Positions 1-5,130 of a DNA stretch of 5,321 nt are shown here, one piece after another. The translations under genes were made by a program, and so were the position numbers. The DNA is from an uncultured Pseudomonadota bacterium (GTDB taxonomy: Bacteria; Pseudomonadota; Gammaproteobacteria; Burkholderiales; Casimicrobiaceae), in contig CALFEY010000360.1 in the NCBI GenBank assembly GCA_937958295.1, positions 1-5,321 on the forward strand, given 5' to 3'. Numbering within the stretch: the stretch's first letter is position 1; each line of letters opens with the position of its first letter. The notes under the pieces are model-generated. The model did no database searches. It saw only the letters and a list, made by a program, of their open reading frames with translations, and was not told where the DNA came from.

Positions 1-972
1 CTCGTGGTGGACCTGAACGGCGTCGTGCGCGGCCACAATGCGCAAGTCACTCGCCTCCTCGGGGGCTTTGGCCGGATGCGCGGCGGCATGCGCCTCGCCG
101 AGTTTTCGGGCACCCTGCACGACTACTGGCGGCGCTGGCAGGAGGATTTCACCGAAGCCCTGCCGCCGTTCAAGGTCGATGCCACGCAGCGGCTCCTGCG
201 CGTGCGCCTCGTGCGCATCGGCACCGGCCTCAACGGCGGCACGCTCATCTACCTCGAGGACCTCGGCCGCGCCCAGACCGAGGCACAGCAGATGAAGCTC
301 GCGGCCATGGGCCGCCTCACGGCATCGATCGCCCACGAGGTGCGCAATCCCCTGTCGGCCATCAACCAGGCAGCGCAGCTTCTGGAGGAGGATGGGGCGG
401 TGGCGCCGGAGGGCGCGCGGCTGCTCGGCATGATCCGCAACAATGCCAAGCGGATCGACCGCATCGTCGGCGAGGTGCTGCAACTCAACCGACGCGACCG
501 GCAGCAGCCCGAGACGATCGCGTTCGGCGAGTTCATGCGCGGCATCGTGGACGAAATCGTGCAGGCGGAGAACATGCCGCCCGGCGGCGTGATCCTGCAG
601 ATCTCCGACGATCTCAAGATCATCTTCGACCGGGGCCATCTCAACCAGATCGTATGGAACCTGGTACGCAATGCCTGGCAGCACTGCCAGAAGAAAGAAG
701 GAAGCATCCGGGTGGTGGCACGCGCCGGATACATGGGCGATGCGGTAATCTGCGAGCTCATGGACGACGGACCGGGCATTCCCGCCGAGCTGCGGCCGCA
801 GATATTCGAGCCCTTCTTCACCACGCGGCCAGGGGGAACCGGACTCGGCCTGTACATCGCGCGCGAGCTCGCCGACGCCAATGGCGCCGCGCTCGAGCTC
901 CTGCCGCGCGGACCCGGCGCCCATTTCCGCATGACGTTGAAGCGCGCTTCGACACCGGAGCGATCCGCCTGA
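1..972 (+). CDS. pilS: PilS-like sensor histidine kinase, 5'-truncated by window edge
   Basis: This is the C-terminal 323 residues of a two-component sensor kinase; the reading frame is open to base 1, so the start and the expected N-terminal membrane helices lie outside the window. It opens in a PAS-like sensory domain (visible residues 1 to about 85). The HisKA dimerisation helix follows, with the H-box SIAHEVRNPLSAI; the phospho-accepting His is codon 334-336, visible residue 112. The ATPase domain has an N-box (NLVRNAWQH), a G1 box (DDGPGIP), an F box (FEPFFTT) and a G2 box (GGTGLGL, bases 832-852), so the catalytic core looks intact. The kinase should autophosphorylate and pass phosphate to the regulator encoded 46 nt downstream. 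In relatives PilS sits in the inner membrane and senses pilin levels to control type IV pilus genes. The PilS name rests on the H-box context and the pilR neighbour; another NtrB-like kinase is possible. Confidence 0.88.
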   Translation, partial: LVVDLNGVVRGHNAQVTRLLGGFGRMRGGMRLAEFSGTLHDYWRRWQEDFTEALPPFKVDATQRLLRVRLVRIGTGLNGGTLIYLEDLGRAQTEAQQMKLAAMGRLTASIAHEVRNPLSAINQAAQLLEEDGAVAPEGARLLGMIRNNAKRIDRIVGEVLQLNRRDRQQPETIAFGEFMRGIVDEIVQAENMPPGGVILQISDDLKIIFDRGHLNQIVWNLVRNAWQHCQKKEGSIRVVARAGYMGDAVICELMDDGPGIPAELRPQIFEPFFTTRPGGTGLGLYIARELADANGAALELLPRGPGAHFRMTLKRASTPERSA

Positions 973-1005
973 AGCCGCCCGCGAGGGACGGCCGCCCGGG
1001 CGTAC

Positions 1006-1014
1006 AAGGGGGAG
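1006..1014 (+). promoter_or_regulatory. Shine-Dalgarno sequence of pilR, deciding a GTG start
   Basis: AAGGGGGAG lies four bases before the GTG at 1019. This purine run, together with the receiver domain beginning at residue 10 (KVLVVDDE), supports the GTG start. There is no ATG start in this frame before the receiver domain. Confidence 0.75.
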
Positions 1015-1018
1015 CAAC

Positions 1019-2356
1019 GTGACGAGAAGGATTCGCGGCCAACCGAAGGTGCTCGTCGTGGACGACGAGCCGGACCTCCTCGAGCTCCTCGAGCTCACGC
1101 TCTCGCGCATGGGCCTCGACACCTCGCGGGCCGAGACCGTGGGGGAGGCCATCCGCCTCCTCGACAAGGAAGCCTTCGACCTCTGCCTGACCGACATGCG
1201 GCTGCCCGACGGCGAGGGCCTGCGCGTGGTCGAGCACATCAACCAGAAGGGCCTCGACGTTCCGGTGGCGGTGATCACCGCGTTCGGCAGCGCCGAGAAC
1301 GCGGTGGCGGCACTCAAGGCCGGTGCCTTCGACTACCTTGCCAAGCCGGTGGCGCTCGAGCAGCTTCGCGCCCTGGTCAAGCAGGCGCTCAAGGTGCCGG
1401 AGAAGGTGCAGCCCGCCAGCAGCTACCAGCTCCTCGGCGATTCGCCGGCCATGCTCCAGGTGCGCGGCCTCATCGACCGCCTCGCCAAGAGCCAGGCCCC
1501 GGTGTTCATCAACGGCGAGTCGGGCAGCGGCAAGGAGCTCGCCGCGCGCACGATCCATCGCCTCGGCCCCCGCTCCGAGCAGCCGTTCGTGGCGGTGAAC
1601 TGCGGCGCGATTCCCGAAAACCTGATGGAGAGCGAGTTCTTCGGTTATCGCAAGGGCGCCTTCACCGGTGCCGAGAGCGACCGCGACGGCTTCTTCCAGG
1701 CGGCCAACGGCGGCACCCTCTTCCTCGACGAGGTGGCCGACCTTCCCTTGCCCATGCAGGTGAAGCTGCTGCGCGCCATCCAGGAGAAGAAGGTGCGCAA
1801 GGTGGGCGCCACGCAAGAGGAGCCGGTGGACGTGCGCATCATCAGTGCCACCCATAAGAAGCTCGCCACGCTGGTGGAATCGGGCAACTTCCGGCAGGAC
1901 CTGTACTACCGGCTGCACGTGATCGAGCTCGCGATGCCGTCGCTGCGGGAGATGCGCGAGGACATCCCGTCAATCGCCAACGCGATCCTCACCAAGCTCA
2001 CGCGCAGCGGCTCAGCACGACTGGAACCGGAAGCGGTGGCCGCTCTGGAGCAGTATCCGTTTCCGGGCAACGTGCGCGAGCTCGAGAACATCCTGGAGCG
2101 CGGACTCTCGCTTGCCGCCGATCCGCAGCGCATCACGGCAGAGGACCTGCACCTCACACCGATGCACGAGGACGGCGAAGGCGGCGTGCCTCCGGGCGAG
2201 AAATGGCCGCTGCAGGACTACCTCGATCGCGTCGAGCGCGCGGCGATCAACGAGGCGCTCGAGAAGACCCGCTTCAACCGCACGGCCGCGGCCAAGCTTC
2301 TCGGCATCACCTTCCGGGCCATGCGTTACCGGATGGAGCGGCTGGGCATCAAGTAA
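1019..2356 (+). CDS. pilR: PilR-like sigma-54 dependent response regulator
   Basis: Complete 445-residue transcription activator of the NtrC class. Residues 10-125 form the receiver domain: acidic pair D15/D16, phosphoacceptor D59 (in LTDMRLPDG), T87 and K109. The AAA+ sigma-54 interaction domain follows from about residue 138, with Walker A GESGSGKE (166-173), the sigma-54 contact loop GAFTGA (213-218), Walker B GGTLFLDEV (231-239) and FPGNVRELEN (348-357). The C-terminus (about 396-445) is a Fis-type helix-turn-helix ending in NRTAAAKLLGITFRAMRYR. All key residues are present, so it should be phosphorylated by the upstream kinase, form an ATP-hydrolysing ring and open sigma-54 promoters. 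In the PilSR family the main target is the pilin gene pilA. No pilus gene is in the window, so the pilus role is inferred from family and gene pairing. It is probably cotranscribed with pilS. Confidence 0.92.
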   Translation: MTRRIRGQPKVLVVDDEPDLLELLELTLSRMGLDTSRAETVGEAIRLLDKEAFDLCLTDMRLPDGEGLRVVEHINQKGLDVPVAVITAFGSAENAVAALKAGAFDYLAKPVALEQLRALVKQALKVPEKVQPASSYQLLGDSPAMLQVRGLIDRLAKSQAPVFINGESGSGKELAARTIHRLGPRSEQPFVAVNCGAIPENLMESEFFGYRKGAFTGAESDRDGFFQAANGGTLFLDEVADLPLPMQVKLLRAIQEKKVRKVGATQEEPVDVRIISATHKKLATLVESGNFRQDLYYRLHVIELAMPSLREMREDIPSIANAILTKLTRSGSARLEPEAVAALEQYPFPGNVRELENILERGLSLAADPQRITAEDLHLTPMHEDGEGGVPPGEKWPLQDYLDRVERAAINEALEKTRFNRTAAAKLLGITFRAMRYRMERLGIK

Positions 2357-2460
2357 AGCGCGCGTGAGTAGCCCAGATCCGTGACCTGTTGTCGCCCTCA
2401 CGTCCTCGCCTCCACGCCCGCAATCAACCGCGTGCGAGCCCGCCCCACCGGTCTTCCCCA

Positions 2461-3078
2461 ATGAGGCAGCCTCGTGAGGCACTCCGCGTCGACGACCGCG
2501 GCCACGTGCAGCAGGTGCGCCAGGTGCGCTCGCCCAACCGGGACGCGCGACCACCCGGCACCGACATCACCCTTGCGGTAGTGCACGGCATCACCGTGCC
2601 CGCAGGGCACTTCGGCGGCGACGGCGTAGAACGCCTCTTCACCAATACGCTCGATCCCTCCGCCCACCCGTCATACGCCGCCCTCGCCGGATTGCGCGTA
2701 TCCGCGCACTTCCTCATCCGTCGCGGCGGCGCGCTCGTGCAGTTCGTCTCCTGCAACGAGCGCGCCTGGCACGCCGGCGTGTCCGAATGGGAGGGACGGG
2801 AGCGCTGCAACGACTTCTCCATCGGGATCGAGCTCGAAGGCACCGACACCGTGCCCTACGCGCCGGTGCAGTACCGCCGGCTGGCGGCACTCCTTCTCGC
2901 GCTCAAGGCGCGCTACCCACTGGCGGCCGCCGTTGGTCACAGCGACATCGCCCCCGGACGCAAGACGGACCCCGGTTCGGCGTTCGACTGGGCCCGCCTC
3001 GGCGCCCTCACCGGCGCGCCCAGGCTCCCGCGGGGCCTAATGGCCGCCTTAACGGGGCACCCTGATTCCGGGGTATAA
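2461..3078 (+). CDS. ampD: 1,6-anhydro-N-acetylmuramyl-L-alanine amidase AmpD
   Basis: Cytosolic zinc amidase of peptidoglycan recycling. It cuts the bond between anhydro-MurNAc and the L-Ala of the stem peptide; in species with AmpR this also keeps AmpC beta-lactamase uninduced. With the ATG at 2461 it has 205 residues. Zinc ligands by family alignment are H42 (VVHGITVP), H160 (GHSDIAPGRKTDPG) and D170; the catalytic residues E124 (GIELEGTD) and K168 are present, as are the family blocks HFGG, GLRVSAHFLIRR and RAWHAGVS. The N-terminal block SPNRDARPPGTDI matches the family start region, which supports 2461, but no clear Shine-Dalgarno precedes it. The frame is open upstream to a TTG at 2389, whose Pro/Arg-rich product does not look like AmpD. 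The protein is about 20 residues longer than E. coli AmpD, mostly at the C-terminus. The 104-nt gap after pilR holds no clear promoter or terminator. The stop codon lies inside the next promoter's -10 box. Confidence 0.93.
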   Translation: MRQPREALRVDDRGHVQQVRQVRSPNRDARPPGTDITLAVVHGITVPAGHFGGDGVERLFTNTLDPSAHPSYAALAGLRVSAHFLIRRGGALVQFVSCNERAWHAGVSEWEGRERCNDFSIGIELEGTDTVPYAPVQYRRLAALLLALKARYPLAAAVGHSDIAPGRKTDPGSAFDWARLGALTGAPRLPRGLMAALTGHPDSGV

Positions 3079-3079
3079 T
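3049..3079 (+). promoter_or_regulatory. Candidate sigma-70 promoter for the ispZ leader and operon
   Basis: A perfect -10 hexamer TATAAT sits at 3074-3079, overlapping the ampD stop codon TAA (3076-3078). The best -35 candidate is TTAACG (3049-3054) with a long 19-bp spacer, so the -35 is weak. Transcription would begin near 3085-3087, exactly where the predicted outer helix of the leader RNA begins. The perfect -10 in GC-rich DNA is the strong part of this call; the -35 is tentative. Confidence 0.6.
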
Positions 3080-3083
3080 TGCA

Positions 3084-3200
3084 GGTTAGCCCGTCGGGCC
3101 TTCGAGGCAGCTAGGAGCGCGCGAACGACGCGCCGCCCGGTAAGGCGCCCTTAAGGCGGGTGGGCGAAGCTGCCTCATGCCCGACCCAGGGGGCCTGACT
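3084..3200 (+). ncRNA. Candidate structured leader RNA or small RNA, family not recognised
   Basis: The sequence can fold into a compact RNA whose ends pair. Innermost long helix: GAGGCAGCT (3104-3112) with AGCTGCCTC (3168-3176), 9 perfect pairs. Middle helix: GTCGGGC (3093-3099) with GCCCGAC (3179-3185), 7 perfect pairs. Outer helix: GTTAG (3085-3089) with CTGAC (3195-3199), including one G-U pair, continued by CCC (3090-3092) with GGG (3191-3193). Inside the closed domain are two hairpins: GCGCG/CGCGC (3117-3121/3129-3133), and a second at 3134-3158 with CGCC/GGCG at its base and TAAGG/CCTTA (3141-3145/3149-3153) at its tip. No T-run follows, so there is no intrinsic terminator; a 5' leader of ispZ is more likely than a separately ended small RNA. 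I could not match it to 6S, 4.5S, tmRNA, RNase P or a common riboswitch. GC-rich DNA forms chance helices, but the nested collinear pairing argues against chance. Confidence 0.45.
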
Positions 3201-3232
3201 GAGGCGCCCTGACCCAGGTCCATTGCACATCC

Positions 3233-3766
3233 ATGCAGATTCTCGCGGACTACTTCCCGCTCATCCTCTTTTTCCTCGCCTTCAAGTGGCAGGGAATCAT
3301 GGTGGCCACGGCCGTGGCGATCGTCGCCTCCGTGTGCCAGATCGTCTGGTTCAAGTGGAAGGGCAAGGTTTCCGTCGTCCACTGGTTGTCGTTCGGGATC
3401 ATCGTGGTCTTCGGCGGCGCCACCCTCCTGCTCCAGGACGAAGTCTTCATCAAGTGGAAGCCCACCGTTCTCTACGGCGCGTTCTGCGTCGTGCTGGCGG
3501 GCGGCAAGCTCCTCTTCGGCAAGGATCTCCTCGCCTACGTGCTCAAGGACCTCGTGCTGCCGCCGGCCGTGTGGACGCGCGTGACGTGGTCCTGGATCGC
3601 CTTCTTCGCGACGATGGGAATCCTGAACTGGTACGTGGCGTTCCACTTCTCCACCGACACCTGGGTCAACTTCAAGGTGTGGGGCGGCATCGGGCTCTTC
3701 CTGCTGTTTGCGGTCGTGCAGGGACTGTTCCTCGCCCGGCACATCACGGAGCCCGGCAAGCCATGA
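3233..3766 (+). CDS. ispZ: IspZ/YciB inner-membrane septation protein A
   Basis: A 177-residue polytopic inner-membrane protein of the IspZ (YciB) family, the usual family length. Hydrophobic segments fall at about residues 8-17, 21-40, 50-67, 78-95, 118-138 and 149-168. Family blocks visible are the N-terminal DYFPLILFFLAFK, DEVFIKWKPTVLY (69-81) and LNWYVAFHFSTDTWVNFKVWG (131-151). In other bacteria the family is linked to cell-envelope synthesis and division and contacts elongation and division proteins; its exact biochemical role is not settled. The start is fixed by the conserved N-terminus. No strong Shine-Dalgarno precedes it (only AGGT at 3216-3219, 13 nt away), which fits translational control or weak initiation after the structured leader. 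It is the first gene of a three-gene operon, and its stop overlaps the bolA start. Confidence 0.92.
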   Translation: MQILADYFPLILFFLAFKWQGIMVATAVAIVASVCQIVWFKWKGKVSVVHWLSFGIIVVFGGATLLLQDEVFIKWKPTVLYGAFCVVLAGGKLLFGKDLLAYVLKDLVLPPAVWTRVTWSWIAFFATMGILNWYVAFHFSTDTWVNFKVWGGIGLFLLFAVVQGLFLARHITEPGKP

Positions 3767-4050
3767 GCGAACCCCGCGGCGAGACGGTTCCCGACGCGCT
3801 CCGGCGCCGCCTGGCTCCCCTGGCGCCGGTGGTGCTCGATCTCGCCGACGACAGCGCCGAGCATGCCGGCCACGCCGGCGCCGCCGCCGGTGGCGGGCAC
3901 TTTTCGCTGCTGATCGTGTCCCAGCACTTCGCAGGCTTGACCCGGATCGCCCGCCATCGGGCGGTGTTCGACCGGATCGGCGATCTGATTCCCCATCCCG
4001 TCCACGCGCTTGCCATTCGCGCGTACACCCCGGACGAGTTTCCCTCCTGA
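3763..4050 (+). CDS. bolA: BolA family protein
   Basis: A 95-residue BolA/IbaG family protein. The ATG overlaps the ispZ stop as ATGA, indicating translational coupling; GGAG at 3748-3751 may serve as its Shine-Dalgarno. Family features are the loop HAGHAG (34-39), the core strand HFSLLIVS (46-53), the helix with F56-G58 and RHR (64-66), and the C-terminal VHALAIRAYTPDE with the conserved His at residue 81. BolA proteins adopt a KH-like class II fold. They partner monothiol glutaredoxins in binding or transferring [2Fe-2S] clusters, and in enterobacteria BolA also acts as a transcription factor affecting cell shape and stress response. Which of these roles applies cannot be read from the sequence. 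An Ala/Gly-rich stretch (38-45) sits in the variable loop. The frame is open upstream to 3223, but that extension runs antiphase through ispZ and is not coding. Confidence 0.93.
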   Translation: MSEPRGETVPDALRRRLAPLAPVVLDLADDSAEHAGHAGAAAGGGHFSLLIVSQHFAGLTRIARHRAVFDRIGDLIPHPVHALAIRAYTPDEFPS

Positions 4051-4052
4051 CG

Positions 4053-4058
4053 AAAGGA
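4053..4058 (+). promoter_or_regulatory. Shine-Dalgarno sequence of the parvulin gene
   Basis: AAAGGA lies nine bases before the ATG at 4068, in the 17-nt gap after bolA. It decides the start: the frame is open far upstream, but only the 4068 start gives a signal peptide. Confidence 0.75.
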
Positions 4059-4067
4059 CGTAACGCA

Positions 4068-4886
4068 ATGACCCGAACCAGAATAGCCCTCGCCGTCCTG
4101 GCGGCGCTCGCCGTCGCTGGCACCGCGCAGGCGCAACCCGCCGCGCCCAAGGCTGCTGCCCCCGCCGCCGCGCCCGCCGCTGCCGCGCCGGCCGGCAAGG
4201 CCCTCTACCCGCAGCAACAGTTCGACTTCATGCTGAAAGAGCGTCTCGCCCAGGGCGCGCCGGACACGCCGGAGCTGCGCAACGCGATCCGCGAAGAGCT
4301 CAACACGCGCGAGCTGCTGGTCCGTGAGGCGAAGAAGGCCAACCTCGACAAGAACGCCGACATCAAGAACCAGATGGACCTCGCCGGGCAAACGGTGCTC
4401 GTGCGCGCCTACGTCGCCGACTGGATGAAGAAGAACCCCATCCCCGATGCCGAGCTGCGCAAGGAATACGACGCCATCAAGGCGCAGATGGGCGACAAGG
4501 AATTCAAGGTGAAGCACATCCTCGTGGAGAAGGAAGACGAGGCCAAGGACGTCATCGCCCAATTGCAAAAGGGCGCCAAGTTCGACGAGCTTGCCAAGGC
4601 GCGCTCGAAGGATCCGGGCAGCAAGGATCGCGGCGGCGACCTCGACTGGAACGCTCCGGGCGGCTTCGTCAAGCCGTTCGGCGATGCGATGGTTGCCACG
4701 CCCAAGGGCAAGTTCACGGCGCAGCCGGTGCAAACGCAATTCGGCTATCACGTGATCCTCGTGGAAGACGTGCGCGAGGCGAAGGTGCCCCCCTTCGACG
4801 AAGTGAAGCCGCAGCTCGCGCAGCGCGCGCAGGCCGCTCACCTCGACAAGTATTTCAAGGAACTGCGCGCCAAGGGCGGCGTGTAA
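4068..4886 (+). CDS. Secreted parvulin-type peptidyl-prolyl cis-trans isomerase
   Basis: A 272-residue exported PPIase (EC 5.2.1.8) that should assist folding of periplasmic or outer-membrane proteins. Residues 1-22 are a Sec signal peptide: basic MTRTR, a hydrophobic Ala/Leu/Val core, and an AQA cleavage motif before Q23. Without a lipobox Cys it should be soluble in the periplasm. An Ala/Pro-rich linker (24-43) leads to a SurA/PrsA-like helical chaperone region (about 48-140). The parvulin (PpiC rotamase) domain at about 145-236 has VKHILV (148-153), FDELAKARSKDPGS (172-185), RGGDLDW (188-194) and the terminal QFGYHVILVED (224-234); the two conserved histidines are H150 and H228. A basic helical tail ends the protein. 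It is the last gene of the ispZ-bolA-parvulin operon, a pairing common in betaproteobacteria. It is shorter than SurA and has one rotamase domain; no specific symbol is assigned. Confidence 0.92.
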   Translation: MTRTRIALAVLAALAVAGTAQAQPAAPKAAAPAAAPAAAAPAGKALYPQQQFDFMLKERLAQGAPDTPELRNAIREELNTRELLVREAKKANLDKNADIKNQMDLAGQTVLVRAYVADWMKKNPIPDAELRKEYDAIKAQMGDKEFKVKHILVEKEDEAKDVIAQLQKGAKFDELAKARSKDPGSKDRGGDLDWNAPGGFVKPFGDAMVATPKGKFTAQPVQTQFGYHVILVEDVREAKVPPFDEVKPQLAQRAQAAHLDKYFKELRAKGGV

Positions 4887-4906
4887 GCAACGTCGCTCCG
4901 TATCGA

Positions 4907-4938
4907 GGGCAGGCTGCGCAAGCAGCCTGCCCTTTTTT
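4907..4938 (+). terminator. Intrinsic (Rho-independent) terminator of the ispZ operon
   Basis: A perfect 11-bp inverted repeat, GGGCAGGCTGC (4907-4917) and GCAGCCTGCCC (4922-4932), encloses a GCAA tetraloop (GNRA type). Six T follow directly at 4933-4938. It begins 20 nt after the parvulin stop codon and separates this operon from the tctB unit. Confidence 0.95.
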
Positions 4939-4941
4939 CAT

Positions 4942-4954
4942 CCCCTCATAGGGG
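4942..4954. repeat. Short inverted repeat CCCCT-CAT-AGGGG
   Basis: Five-base arms with a three-base centre, just after the terminator T-run. It could be an operator half-site pair or chance. It overlaps the first copy of the GGGAAACCC repeat. Confidence 0.35.
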
Positions 4955-4993
4955 AAACCCGCACCAAGGTTTGGTCGTGGAGGGAAACCCACA
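4952..4993. repeat. 12-bp direct repeat GGGAAACCCnCA, copies 30 bp apart
   Basis: GGGAAACCCGCA at 4952-4963 and GGGAAACCCACA at 4982-4993 differ at one base; their starts are exactly 30 bp apart, close to three helical turns. Each core GGG-AAA-CCC has inverted GGG/CCC arms. Between them lies a third small palindrome, ACCAA-GGT-TTGGT (4963-4975). The arrangement, upstream of tctB and downstream of a terminator, fits a regulator binding region, but no promoter of known class can be tied to it with confidence. Confidence 0.5.
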
Positions 4994-5000
4994 TTCCCGC

Positions 5001-5029
5001 TGGACATTGCCGACGATAGCCAATAACCT
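5001..5029 (+). promoter_or_regulatory. Weak candidate promoter for tctB
   Basis: TGGACA (5001-5006, five of six matches to the -35 consensus) is followed after 17 bp by TAACCT (5024-5029), only three of six matches to the -10 consensus. It lies just downstream of the GGGAAACCC repeats and would give a 5' leader of about 95 nt. A regulator-dependent promoter could tolerate the weak -10. The remaining non-coding bases up to the Shine-Dalgarno at 5120 show nothing further I can name. Confidence 0.22.
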
Positions 5030-5119
5030 CCGGGTTCGCGCGGCTCGGGCAAGGGGGGAGCGCGTGCTCACACGTGGAACGAGACAGGCAGAGGTGCCAG
5101 TCGGCGCCTCATGCCATGC

Positions 5120-5125
5120 GGAGGA
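5120..5125 (+). promoter_or_regulatory. Shine-Dalgarno sequence of tctB
   Basis: GGAGGA five bases before the ATG at 5131. It is the strongest ribosome binding site in the window and fixes the start of the truncated gene. Confidence 0.8.
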
Positions 5126-5130
5126 TTTGC

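Noticed and set aside
1076..1093. Tandem duplicate CTCCTCGAG in pilR
   Set aside because: It encodes the LLELLEL helix after the receiver's acidic pair and is explained by codon bias on a Leu/Glu helix, not a repeat element.
818..1918. Long minus-strand open frame (366 codons) antisense to pilS and pilR
   Set aside because: It is a product of GC-rich third-codon bias opposite two well-conserved genes. Its translation is His/Leu/Glu-rich, lacks any family motif, and spans the pilS-pilR junction.
2767..2785. TGGCAC followed by a GC palindrome, resembling half of a sigma-54 promoter
   Set aside because: The spacing to a TTGC-like -12 element is wrong, and the bases encode the conserved AmpD motif WHAGVS.
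3084..3200. Assignment of the leader fold as 6S RNA, 4.5S RNA or tmRNA
   Set aside because: It has the wrong architecture for 6S (branched, not a rod of about 180 nt with a central bubble), lacks the 4.5S apical loop sequence, and has none of the tmRNA end sequences.
3223..3762. Upstream extension of the bolA frame within ispZ
   Set aside because: The open frame continues 5' of the bolA ATG but is out of phase with ispZ, whose membrane-protein sequence is clearly the coding one. The BolA family begins near the 3763 start.
3086..4198. Long minus-strand open frame (370 codons) antisense to ispZ, bolA and the parvulin start
   Set aside because: It is low-complexity Arg/Gly/Ala-rich shadow coding opposite three recognised genes, and it also runs through the structured leader and promoter.
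3744..4841. Long minus-strand open frame (365 codons) antisense to bolA and the parvulin gene
   Set aside because: No recognisable domain, and its composition mirrors the sense genes; the sense strand carries clear conserved motifs.
4918..4921. Terminator loop and stem as part of a repetitive extragenic palindrome
   Set aside because: A single copy with a direct T-run just after a stop codon is fully explained as an intrinsic terminator.
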